From Solirubrobacterales bacterium (GTDB taxonomy: Bacteria > Actinomycetota > Thermoleophilia > Solirubrobacterales > Solirubrobacteraceae), in NCBI GenBank assembly GCA_026392325.1, contig JAPLCH010000174.1, forward strand, positions 1 through 5,160: a stretch of DNA of 5,160 bases. The letters run 5' to 3'. Each line of letters begins with the position of its first letter. The first letter of the stretch is position 1. Made by a program: the position numbers and the translations under genes. The notes below the pieces were generated by a model that was not told the origin of the DNA, ran no database searches, and was given only the letters and a program-made list of their open reading frames with translations. Shown here one piece after another: positions 1-4,950 of this stretch.

Positions 1-674
1 GCAGGAAGAAAACCGCCGGCTGGGAGGGCTTCATCGAGGCTGATATCGATGTCTTCGCGAATGCCGACCAGAAGGACGCGGGGTCGATTCTGCGGGACTC
101 CATAGCTCTTCGCTAAGACGAGTGCTGAACCAACTCTGTAGCCGAGCTTCTTACGGCCCACGCTGACGGTCACGGCTTCGAAGGTGTCTTGTACGTCCCT
201 CCAGATTTCTCCTTTGGACCCCGCTGGTGTCCATCGTGCGGTGAGTAGGCCCTTAACGTTCTCGAAGAGAAAAGCCCTTGGAGCGATTGCTTCGATCAGG
301 GAAGCCATCTCGCGGTAGAGGTGGTTGGACGGAATCTGCTCCTTCGTGATGTCAAAGGACCTTCTGTGGCCTATTCCGCTGTATCCCTGACATGGCGGGC
401 CACCCGCGACCAACGCCACCTCGCCGTGCTCCTTCCTCACCCGGGTTGCAAGCGCCTTTAGCTCTCCAGGCTTCTGCGTGAGATCAAGGATGTCATTGAA
501 GTTGTTGCCCGCTGCTTCAAGCCCAAGCCCAGGTCTGTTCAACAGGTAAGTCGACATCGCGTTGGGATGCAGCTCGTTGACAACAACTGGAGTAAAGCCA
601 GCGCGTTCAAGCCCAAGCGAGAGGCCTCCGCATCCTGCAAACAGGTCGATGAGTGGGTTGCTTGTCGTATTCAT
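1..674 (-). CDS. C5-cytosine DNA methyltransferase, partial (C-terminus beyond left edge)
   Basis: This gene encodes a DNA (cytosine-5) methyltransferase that transfers a methyl group from S-adenosylmethionine to C5 of cytosine in a specific DNA sequence. Translating from the ATG at 674 gives 224 codons before the window ends. Motif I, which binds AdoMet, is DLFAGCGGLSLGLERAG at residues 10-26. Motif IV is GGPPCQGYS at 91-99, with the catalytic Cys95. Motif VI is ENVKG at 138-142, with the glutamate that contacts the target base. Motif VIII is QNRPRVLLVG at 195-204. The target-recognition domain and motifs IX-X lie off the window, so specificity cannot be read. The motif spacing is normal and nothing looks broken. 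The Shine-Dalgarno signal is weak (AGAGAA). The gene lies 159 bases downstream of the nuclease gene on the same strand and may belong to that transcription unit. It could be a restriction-modification methylase or an orphan; the missing downstream neighbour would decide. Confidence 0.95.
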   Translation of the reverse strand, partial: MNTTSNPLIDLFAGCGGLSLGLERAGFTPVVVNELHPNAMSTYLLNRPGLGLEAAGNNFNDILDLTQKPGELKALATRVRKEHGEVALVAGGPPCQGYSGIGHRRSFDITKEQIPSNHLYREMASLIEAIAPRAFLFENVKGLLTARWTPAGSKGEIWRDVQDTFEAVTVSVGRKKLGYRVGSALVLAKSYGVPQNRPRVLLVGIREDIDISLDEALPAGGFLP

Positions 675-833
675 TTGGTTCTCTAAACTTGGATCATGAC
701 GTCGATGGCCGATGTCTCTCTTGTAGGGCTGATGTAGAGACAACTGTCGCAGCCAAACAGTTCAAATCCGCAGTCGAACTGCAACAACTTCGTTACCTAA
801 CTGAGGAGAAAGTTCGGAGTGGAGCGCTGTGCC
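675..833. other. 159-base gap between nuclease and methyltransferase genes; no gene seen
   Basis: I see no convincing reading frame on either strand here. Two overlapping inverted repeats are present: GCAGT/ACTGC (770-774 and 778-782, loop of 3) and CAGTTC/GAACTG (758-763 and 776-781, loop of 12). They are mutually exclusive structures. Neither is followed on the minus strand by a T-run, so a rho-independent terminator for the upstream nuclease gene is not supported. The gap could hold a promoter for the methyltransferase, but I find no clear -35/-10 pair. Confidence 0.4.
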
Positions 834-1592
834 CTAAACCGCAGCAAACGCTGGGCACATGGCTTGGTAGTCGCACCAGTCGCAGAGGCGGCTTGTGCGG
901 GTTTCGAATTCGGTGGTGGATTCGATCATGTCTACCTCGTCGGCGAGTAGTTCTCGCAAGTCCTCGAGGTCTTCCTCGGGTTCCCAGACGCGGTCCACTC
1001 CCGCCTCTAGGAAGATGAACCTGACCCGCTTGACGGGCTTCTTCCAGGTGTGCTCGGCGGCTACGGCGTAAACCTGGGCGCCAATGTCCTTGTCGAGGCC
1101 ATCGGGTTCGATGCGGCACTTGCCGGTCTTGTAATCAATGATCTCAAGGCCGTCCTCGAAGGAGTCAACGCGGTCAATCTTGCCGAACAGCTCACTTCCG
1201 CCCGGAAGGGGAAGAGTCGCCCACGATTCAAGCTCGACGGGTGTTGCTTCCCAATCCGGCGTCTCGGAGTAAGCCTGCAAAATGCCAAGGCCCTTTTCGC
1301 CCCACTGCTTCTCCTCATCACGGCCAGCAAACGCGTCACCGCGACCTTCAATAGTCGGCCAAACCTTGCGCAGCAGGTCCTGGGCTGCTGGAACGGTGCG
1401 CTGGGCAGGCGGCAAAGCCATGGTCTGTTCAAGCACCGAATGGACGGCATTGCCGAGGATCAGCGGTGGGCCGATCTTCTTCTCAATCGGAGGTTTGATC
1501 CGATAACGGAACTCCCACTGCTTGGGGCACTGATCAAAAGTCTTGATCGCGCTCGGGCTGTGGCGCTTTTCCTTCGGTGGGCGGGGGGTCAT
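834..1592 (-). CDS. RecB/Cas4-like PD-(D/E)XK nuclease with predicted Fe-S cluster
   Basis: A 252-residue stand-alone nuclease of the PD-(D/E)XK superfamily (PDDEXK_1; RecB, AddB and Cas4 relatives). It is expected to cut DNA in a metal-dependent way in the cytoplasm. Visible motifs in order are: SPSAIKTFDQCPKQWEF (12-28), the usual N-terminal signature containing Cys22; GNAVHSVLE (47-55) with His51; GKIDRVD (137-143) with Asp140; EIIDYKTGK (150-158) with the Asp153 and Lys155 catalytic pair; and QVYAVAAE (173-180) with the helix Gln/Tyr. The tail LCDWCDYQAMC gives Cys237, Cys240 and Cys246, so with Cys22 it forms the four-cysteine arrangement of Cas4/AddB iron-sulfur nucleases. All expected active-site residues are present. 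Its N-terminal half resembles the actinobacterial Rv2119-type proteins. The start overlaps the stop of the TPR gene (ATGA), with GGAGG four bases upstream, so the two are probably translationally coupled. No cas1/cas2 genes or repeats are present, so a CRISPR Cas4 role is unlikely. The true substrate is unknown. Confidence 0.9.
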   Translation of the reverse strand: MTPRPPKEKRHSPSAIKTFDQCPKQWEFRYRIKPPIEKKIGPPLILGNAVHSVLEQTMALPPAQRTVPAAQDLLRKVWPTIEGRGDAFAGRDEEKQWGEKGLGILQAYSETPDWEATPVELESWATLPLPGGSELFGKIDRVDSFEDGLEIIDYKTGKCRIEPDGLDKDIGAQVYAVAAEHTWKKPVKRVRFIFLEAGVDRVWEPEEDLEDLRELLADEVDMIESTTEFETRTSRLCDWCDYQAMCPAFAAV

Positions 1593-2287
1593 GCGTCCTC
1601 CGCCAAGCGTTGGAGTAGATCCTCGCGAAGCTCTGCTGCATCCGACGGGCTGTCGGCGTGGGCTGGGAGTTGTTCAAGGGCGATGGCTGCATCGTAGGCC
1701 GAAATGGCCTCCTCGAACTCGCCAATTGCCTCCGCAGCCTTTCCGTACCAGCACTGCGTCCACGGATCAGCGGGGGCGATGGTCGCGTAATAACGAAGGT
1801 GACGGTAGGCGTCATGTGGCTGACCCAGCTCCAGGAATGTCGTACCAACGCCAAAGTGGGCCATGCAATCACCGGTCGCAAGACAAGTAAGCCACAGGTC
1901 AACTGCTGTCTGAGGATCGTCAATCATGCCGGCGGCATCGTTGAACAGCTGACGGTTCGGTGTTGAGTAGTTCGGGAAGAGACGGTCGGTGGCAATCGCG
2001 ATCTCAGCGATCGAAGCTCGCTCAAGACCAAGCTGGGGACAGTGGAACAGTGGTCCCTGCCCGACAGCATCCGGTTCGTCAGCCGGCCTGTCAAAGAGGA
2101 GGCCAACCCATCCATTCTCGTCCTCCAAGGCCGCCCACTGGGCTCCGTCTTGTCCGTCGTCAACACGGCCAAACTCAAGGACGGTCAGCCAATCGTGCTC
2201 GCGCATCAGGTTCAACGAGACGCGAATCAGTGGAGTCTTGTCCACGGGGCTGTTGCCCAGAAATGTTAGGTCGGAAGTGTTGCTCAC
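1589..2287 (-). CDS. TPR-containing protein of unknown function
   Basis: A 232-residue acidic cytoplasmic protein with a GTG start. The C-terminal part holds two tetratricopeptide-like helical hairpins at about residues 142-175 and 176-208. They have the 34-residue spacing and key positions of TPRs: a small residue then Gly in the first helix, and Ala-Tyr or Ala-Ile-Ser in the second (GEFEEAISAYDAAIALE at 189-205 is a near-consensus second helix). TPRs generally mediate protein-protein contacts, so a scaffold or adaptor role is an inference. I do not recognise the N-terminal roughly 115 residues; they contain several Trp and acidic residues but no catalytic motif that I can name. There is no signal peptide or membrane segment. 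The gene lies 42 bases after the AAA+ gene and overlaps the nuclease start by four bases, so it probably acts with one or both. A weak GAGG sits 11 bases before the GTG. The preceding codons, back to the TGA of the AAA+ gene, are in the same open frame, so the start is somewhat uncertain. Confidence 0.8.
   Translation of the reverse strand: MSNTSDLTFLGNSPVDKTPLIRVSLNLMREHDWLTVLEFGRVDDGQDGAQWAALEDENGWVGLLFDRPADEPDAVGQGPLFHCPQLGLERASIAEIAIATDRLFPNYSTPNRQLFNDAAGMIDDPQTAVDLWLTCLATGDCMAHFGVGTTFLELGQPHDAYRHLRYYATIAPADPWTQCWYGKAAEAIGEFEEAISAYDAAIALEQLPAHADSPSDAAELREDLLQRLAEDA
1597..1601 (-). promoter_or_regulatory. Ribosome binding site of the nuclease gene
   Basis: On the minus strand this reads GGAGG, four bases before the ATG at 1592, and lies inside the end of the TPR coding sequence. 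It supports the ATG start and translation coupled to the upstream gene through the ATGA overlap. Confidence 0.7.
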
Positions 2288-2329
2288 GGGGATGTGGACC
2301 TCGTCAATGTCCTGGATCTGACAAACAGC

Positions 2330-3466
2330 TCAAGCTGCAAATCCAATTGACGATTGGCGCTCCACACGAATTGGCTTGTCGCGCGTGGCCGCGTAAAGCT
2401 CGGCAAGCGTCAGAGAATTGCCATCGGGCGTCTCAATGTTCCGGTCCTCGCACCACGCTTCAATCTCCGTGCGATTGAGCGGGACAAACTCGATCTCCGC
2501 CATGCAACGGCCCTCACGGGCAACGGCAGGATGCAGGCTTGACACATGCTCATTGGTGGTGATCAGCATCAGTGATCGTCCAGCCTCGCCAAGAATTCCG
2601 TCTGTGATGTTCAACAGGCGAGAGAGAGCCTGTCCGGTCTCAGCCTTGGCCTGTGGAGCGAGGAACTCACCGGCGTCCTCCAGGACGAGCAGGTTGTAGC
2701 GCCCGTCTTGAATAACTTTCTTGCCCCGACGGTCATCCGGACGCACCATTGACAGCAGGTACTCCGGGTCGTTCATCAACCGTTCAACATCAGTGACGAT
2801 CATCAGGTCAGCCCACTCGCGCCACTCGGCAGCCAGTGAGGTGATCGCATGGCTCTTGCCCGTTCCGGGCTCGCCGTGGAAAAGGATCAGCCGTCCGCCA
2901 GCGGGTGGGGGCTTGAACTCCACCAGTCGCGCAATGGCATTGCGGGTTGAAGCGGAGTAGTTCAACTCCAAGTCCTCAAAACGCGATGCGGGAACGGGAC
3001 GCGAGAAGTTCGCGACTCCGCCCTCACGGCCGCACCAGACGACCTTGGCATCCACCTCGCCCTTGAACTCCTTGTCAGGAATGTGCTCTGGCATGCGGCC
3101 TTTTAGCCACTTCTCTATCTCCTTCGCTGACGCTGGGCTTGGTGCTGCTATCCGAGCACGCACCGTCTCCGAGTCGCCGACAACTTGGGCCAGGCCGTCA
3201 AGGACTCGGTAAAGGATCTCTTGTGGTTGGAAGCTCCACTTAAGGCTCGCGAGCAGCTCCGCGTCAAGTTGCCAATGGTTGGTCGCCTTCGTCACCCAGC
3301 TGGCTGAACGCAGGCAATGAAGGCCCTCCTCAGCAGCTGTTGCTGTGAAAAGGTTGTCCACATACATGGAAGTGTGGTTCGCGGCCACTGCTGACACTGC
3401 AGCAGGGCTGACTTTGAGTTGGCTGGGCTTGTTTGGCAGCTTGGAGATTGGTTTCGTGTCAGTCAT
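2330..3466 (-). CDS. AAA+ ATPase, DUF5925-like
   Basis: A 378-residue AAA+ ATPase, expected to couple ATP hydrolysis to remodelling of a protein or nucleoprotein partner, usually as a ring oligomer. The N-terminal roughly 165 residues form a family-specific region with no motif I can name. The ATPase core then follows: the NYSAS segment at 169-173; Walker A GEPGTGKSH at 198-206 (Lys204); Walker B LLVLED at 259-264 (Asp264 preceded by Glu263); AETGQALSRLLNITDGILG at 275-293; sensor-1 TTN at 303-305; and the HPAVAREGRC box at 312-321, whose arginines Arg317 and Arg320 are arginine-finger candidates. The order and wording of these blocks match what I remember of actinobacterial DUF5925 ATPases, although REGR replaces the more usual RPGR. 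The core looks intact. The ATG at 3466 has no Shine-Dalgarno at normal distance; the nearest, AGAAGGAG, is 24 bases upstream. Met34 is an alternative start but has no better site. It sits in a tight gene run with a small conserved protein before it and TPR and nuclease genes after it. Confidence 0.9.
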   Translation of the reverse strand: MTDTKPISKLPNKPSQLKVSPAAVSAVAANHTSMYVDNLFTATAAEEGLHCLRSASWVTKATNHWQLDAELLASLKWSFQPQEILYRVLDGLAQVVGDSETVRARIAAPSPASAKEIEKWLKGRMPEHIPDKEFKGEVDAKVVWCGREGGVANFSRPVPASRFEDLELNYSASTRNAIARLVEFKPPPAGGRLILFHGEPGTGKSHAITSLAAEWREWADLMIVTDVERLMNDPEYLLSMVRPDDRRGKKVIQDGRYNLLVLEDAGEFLAPQAKAETGQALSRLLNITDGILGEAGRSLMLITTNEHVSSLHPAVAREGRCMAEIEFVPLNRTEIEAWCEDRNIETPDGNSLTLAELYAATRDKPIRVERQSSIGFAA

Positions 3467-3490
3467 GAGGAACCAGACGCTTCGGGCAAG

Positions 3491-3498
3491 CTCCTTCT
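3491..3498 (-). promoter_or_regulatory. Strong but misplaced Shine-Dalgarno-like sequence before the AAA+ gene
   Basis: The minus strand reads AGAAGGAG, a strong anti-16S match, but it lies 24 bases before the ATG at 3466. No ATG, GTG or TTG in the ATPase frame lies between. The only nearby start is a TTG one base after the motif, in another frame. It would open an eight-codon reading frame whose TGA overlaps the ATPase ATG (ATGA). A coupling leader is possible but unproven, since one base of spacing is very short. Confidence 0.35.
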
Positions 3499-3508
3499 GA
3501 CAGGCAGG

Positions 3509-3520
3509 CCCGGCGCCGGG
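3509..3520. repeat. Perfect 12-base palindrome CCCGGCGCCGGG
   Basis: A perfect self-complementary 12-mer lies in the 57-base gap between the small-protein stop and the AAA+ start. It could be a protein-binding site or a short hairpin that affects translation of the ATPase gene. No T-run follows on either side, so it does not look like a terminator. In G+C-rich DNA it may also be chance. Confidence 0.5.
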
Positions 3521-3523
3521 TGG

Positions 3524-3853
3524 TCAGGCATCCCGCTGGAGCCTGTAAAGGACGCTCCACACATCTGCGTAGGCCTGAGCCCGCTCGCTGCCTTGTTCCT
3601 TGGCGACGGCACGCTTGAAGTTGTCGTAGTCAACGTCACTGGCCATCGTGTTCAGCGCGGAGAGCCAGTCTGCCTTCTGCACAACTGCACGCCAGCGGTA
3701 GTCGGCTGCAGTGTCCTCAAACACTTCAAGGTTCGGGATCAGGTCGTCCAAGGCCTCAATGTCCTCACGGACCCTGCCGCGGACCAGAACCGCCTCGGGG
3801 ATGGTTCGATGGGCTACAACTGAATAGAAACCTCGTGTCGTGATCGTCCACAT
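3524..3853 (-). CDS. Conserved small protein of unknown function (109 aa)
   Basis: A soluble 109-residue protein with no signal peptide or membrane segment. It belongs to a small conserved family that I recognise by pattern but that has no assigned function to my knowledge: an N-terminal MWTITTRGFYSVV block (1-13), a VRGRVREDIEAL helix (24-35), an ADYRWRAVV strand (50-58), the DVDYDNFKRAV signature (73-83) and an ERAQAYADVWSVLYRLQ helix at the end (90-106). The conserved aromatic, Arg and Asp positions suggest a compact alpha/beta fold with a specific binding role. No catalytic motif is evident. The ATG at 3853 is supported by AAGGGAG at 3858-3864, four bases away. It is the first gene of the minus-strand run and is followed after 57 bases by the AAA+ ATPase in the same reading frame, which suggests that the two are co-expressed. 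Confidence 0.85.
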   Translation of the reverse strand: MWTITTRGFYSVVAHRTIPEAVLVRGRVREDIEALDDLIPNLEVFEDTAADYRWRAVVQKADWLSALNTMASDVDYDNFKRAVAKEQGSERAQAYADVWSVLYRLQRDA

Positions 3854-3857
3854 GGGA

Positions 3858-3864
3858 CTCCCTT
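3858..3864 (-). promoter_or_regulatory. Ribosome binding site of the 109-aa gene
   Basis: The minus strand reads AAGGGAG four bases before the ATG at 3853. It fixes the start of the first gene in the minus-strand run. Confidence 0.65.
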
Positions 3865-3910
3865 CGTTTGACTGCGTTACACAGGGAGGGACTCAACCTC
3901 GGTTCTTTAT

Positions 3911-3927
3911 CTGACACCGGGCTGACA
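3911..3927 (+). repeat. Direct repeat CTGACA with 11-base period
   Basis: CTGACA-CCGGG-CTGACA places two identical hexamers one helical turn apart in the centre of the divergent region. This spacing is typical of OmpR/PhoB-type regulator sites, but two hexamers alone are weak evidence and the regulator cannot be named. Confidence 0.35.
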
Positions 3928-3960
3928 GTTACTCTTGAGGCCAACTCACTAACAATCTTG

Positions 3961-3966
3961 AAGGGA
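3961..3966 (+). promoter_or_regulatory. Ribosome binding site of the small membrane protein gene
   Basis: AAGGGA lies six bases before the ATG at 3973. This good spacing is the main reason for accepting this short reading frame as a gene. Confidence 0.65.
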
Positions 3967-3972
3967 ATCTGA

Positions 3973-4152
3973 ATGACACTTGCACTTGGAAACGGCACCT
4001 ATGGACTCTTTGCCGTCGTCTACTTCCTCGCTCTGATCTTTCTTGGCATCACCAGCCTGCGCAAAGGCCACTGGATCATGTTCCTCCTTGGCATTCCAAT
4101 TCCAATCTTCTGGGTCATTGGCGCGGTAATTCCGCCAGTCGAACGCGACTGA
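3973..4152 (+). CDS. Small two-helix membrane protein (59 aa)
   Basis: A 59-residue protein with two hydrophobic helices, at about residues 10-28 (YGLFAVVYFLALIFLGITS) and 35-54 (rich in Ile, Phe, Leu and Pro, with Trp at 34 and 47). They are joined by a short basic turn (LRKGH, 29-33), and the tail PPVERD is charged. By the positive-inside rule the RKGH turn would be cytoplasmic, putting both ends outside. It resembles small uncharacterised membrane proteins that I associate with Actinobacteria, and I cannot assign a role. A clear Shine-Dalgarno (AAGGGA) precedes it. A strong hairpin starts just after its stop codon, and the amidase gene follows on the same strand in the same frame. Confidence 0.8.
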   Translation: MTLALGNGTYGLFAVVYFLALIFLGITSLRKGHWIMFLLGIPIPIFWVIGAVIPPVERD

Positions 4153-4158
4153 CACAAG

Positions 4159-4178
4159 GCGCCCACAACTTTGGGCGC
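4159..4178 (+). terminator. Hairpin after the small membrane protein gene, weak terminator candidate
   Basis: GCGCCCA (4159-4165) pairs perfectly with TGGGCGC (4172-4178) across a six-base loop. An alternative fold extends the structure by pairing AAGGC (4156-4160) with GCCTT (4181-4185). It begins seven bases after the TGA at 4150-4152, the usual place for a terminator, but what follows is mixed sequence rather than a T-run. It may be a weak or rho-assisted terminator, or a structure that limits translation of the amidase gene. Confidence 0.45.
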
Positions 4179-4191
4179 TAGCCTTAATGGC

Positions 4192-4848
4192 GTGATCGGA
4201 TCCCTTTCAGCGCTGTTGGCGGCGCTCTCATTCGCCGCTCCTGGGGGAGTCCCGGTTGCCCATGCGGCTGCTCCGAAGCGCCCGCCTATCCGTCACAACT
4301 GGATTCCCTACGGGCCCAAGCGCAAGAGCGAAATGGCCGCCTATTCGAAGCGGCATTATGGGGTCAGAACAAACAAACTGGTGCCCAAGGTGATCGTTGA
4401 GCACTGGACGCAGAGCACTGACACAGCCTCGGTAATCAGCTACTTCTCACACGATGTGCCGGACCCGGAGCTCCATGAGCTTCCGATTGTCTGCTCCCAC
4501 TACCTGATTGACACCAGAGGGCGAATCCTTCAACTCGTGCCGCTCGGCCTCATGTGCCGCCACACCGTGGGACTTAATGACCACGCGATTGGCATCGAAC
4601 ACGTTGGAATGTCTGACAGGGGAGTGATGGGCAACCACGCCCAGCTCACAGCCTCAATTCGCCTGACCCGTTTTCTGCGTTGCAGTTTCCATATCCAGAC
4701 CCGAGACATCATCGGGCACAACGAAAGCCTGAAGTCGCGCTTTCACCACGAGCGGGTCCGCGCGTTGCGCAACCAGACGCATGACGACATGAAGACATCA
4801 ACCATGCGTCGCTACAGGCAAATTGTTGCCCGTCAGTCCTGCGGCTGA
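4192..4848 (+). CDS. Secreted N-acetylmuramoyl-L-alanine amidase (Amidase_2/PGRP fold)
   Basis: A zinc amidase predicted to cut the bond between N-acetylmuramic acid and L-alanine in peptidoglycan, outside the cytoplasmic membrane. From the GTG at 4192 it has 218 residues. A hydrophobic stretch (residues 2-22) ending AHA-A near residue 25 looks like a Sec signal peptide, though it lacks the usual N-terminal Lys/Arg. Amidase_2 motifs follow: VIVEHWT (67-73) with the first zinc ligand His71; CRHTVGLNDHAIGIEHVG (122-139) with the conserved Glu136; and IIGHNES (173-179) with zinc ligand His176. The third ligand is probably His185 or His186, in the FHHER segment nine to ten residues later, where T7 lysozyme or AmpD have Cys or Asp. 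Four cysteines (101, 122, 164, 217) could form disulfides after export. The start is uncertain: a TTG at 4171, in the same frame with AAGG 11 bases upstream, would add seven residues but falls in a hairpin loop; GTG 4192 lies beyond it but has no clear Shine-Dalgarno. Roles in wall turnover or attacking other cells are both possible. Confidence 0.88.
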   Translation: MIGSLSALLAALSFAAPGGVPVAHAAAPKRPPIRHNWIPYGPKRKSEMAAYSKRHYGVRTNKLVPKVIVEHWTQSTDTASVISYFSHDVPDPELHELPIVCSHYLIDTRGRILQLVPLGLMCRHTVGLNDHAIGIEHVGMSDRGVMGNHAQLTASIRLTRFLRCSFHIQTRDIIGHNESLKSRFHHERVRALRNQTHDDMKTSTMRRYRQIVARQSCG

Positions 4849-4880
4849 GCTGGCTTCTTCCTCCAAGCGGGGAAGATGAA

Positions 4881-4909
4881 TTGCGCCCCTCGGCCGCAAG
4901 TCGTAACAT
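4881..4909 (+). promoter_or_regulatory. Candidate promoter of the haloalkane dehalogenase gene
   Basis: TTGCGC (4881-4886) and TAACAT (4904-4909) are separated by 17 bases, with the key TTG and TA...T positions matching the housekeeping sigma-factor consensus. Transcription would begin near 4916, giving a leader of about 35 bases before the ATG at 4951. The -35 matches only three of six positions, so this is a candidate only. Confidence 0.4.
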
Positions 4910-4932
4910 CGCGTCACAACCTTTAACGAGCT

Positions 4933-4941
4933 GAGAAGAGG
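4933..4941 (+). promoter_or_regulatory. Ribosome binding site of the dehalogenase gene
   Basis: GAGAAGAGG ends nine bases before the ATG at 4951 and supports that start codon. Confidence 0.6.
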
Positions 4942-4950
4942 CCTTTCACA

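Larger units (their letters stand above)
3854..3972. promoter_or_regulatory. Divergent intergenic region
   Basis: This 119-base interval separates the minus-strand gene run from the plus-strand genes, so it should contain promoters in both directions. I find no convincing -35/-10 pair on either strand. The most structured element is CTGACA at 3911-3916 repeated at 3922-3927, an 11-base period or about one helical turn, as in sites bound by dimeric response regulators. TAACAA at 3950-3955 could be a plus-strand -10 hexamer, but the nearest CTGACA is 22 bases away, which is too far for a standard promoter. Confidence 0.4.

Noticed and set aside
760..769. GTTCAAATCC, resembling a tRNA T-arm
   Set aside because: The flanking five bases do not pair into a T-stem, and no anticodon or acceptor arms can be built around it.
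653..1018. Plus-strand 121-codon open frame across the nuclease-methyltransferase gap
   Set aside because: Its ends overlap both real genes and the translation is Arg/Gly/Pro-rich with no motif; it has no ribosome site.
834..1592. Interpretation of the nuclease as a CRISPR Cas4
   Set aside because: No cas genes or repeat-spacer array are in the window, and the sequence resembles stand-alone actinobacterial RecB-family proteins.
1050..1697. Plus-strand 215-codon open frame
   Set aside because: It lies antisense to the nuclease gene, whose motifs are intact, and its translation shows no recognisable domain; it is a shadow of the real frame in G+C-rich DNA.
1960..2478. Plus-strand 172-codon open frame
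   Set aside because: It runs antisense across the end of the AAA+ gene and the TPR gene, is rich in Arg/Gln/Ser/Pro with no domain, and has no supporting ribosome site.
2330..3466. Interpretation of the AAA+ protein as the proteasomal ATPase (Mpa/ARC)
   Set aside because: It lacks the N-terminal coiled coil and C-terminal QYL-type tail, and its conserved blocks fit the DUF5925-like group instead.
3419..3823. Plus-strand 134-codon open frame
   Set aside because: It is antisense to the conserved 109-aa gene and the AAA+ start. It looks moderately protein-like, but the minus-strand frames have clear family patterns and a ribosome site.
4856..4876. TCTTCC/GGAAGA inverted repeat after the amidase gene
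   Set aside because: Only six pairs with a nine-base loop and no T-run follow, which is too weak to call a terminator.
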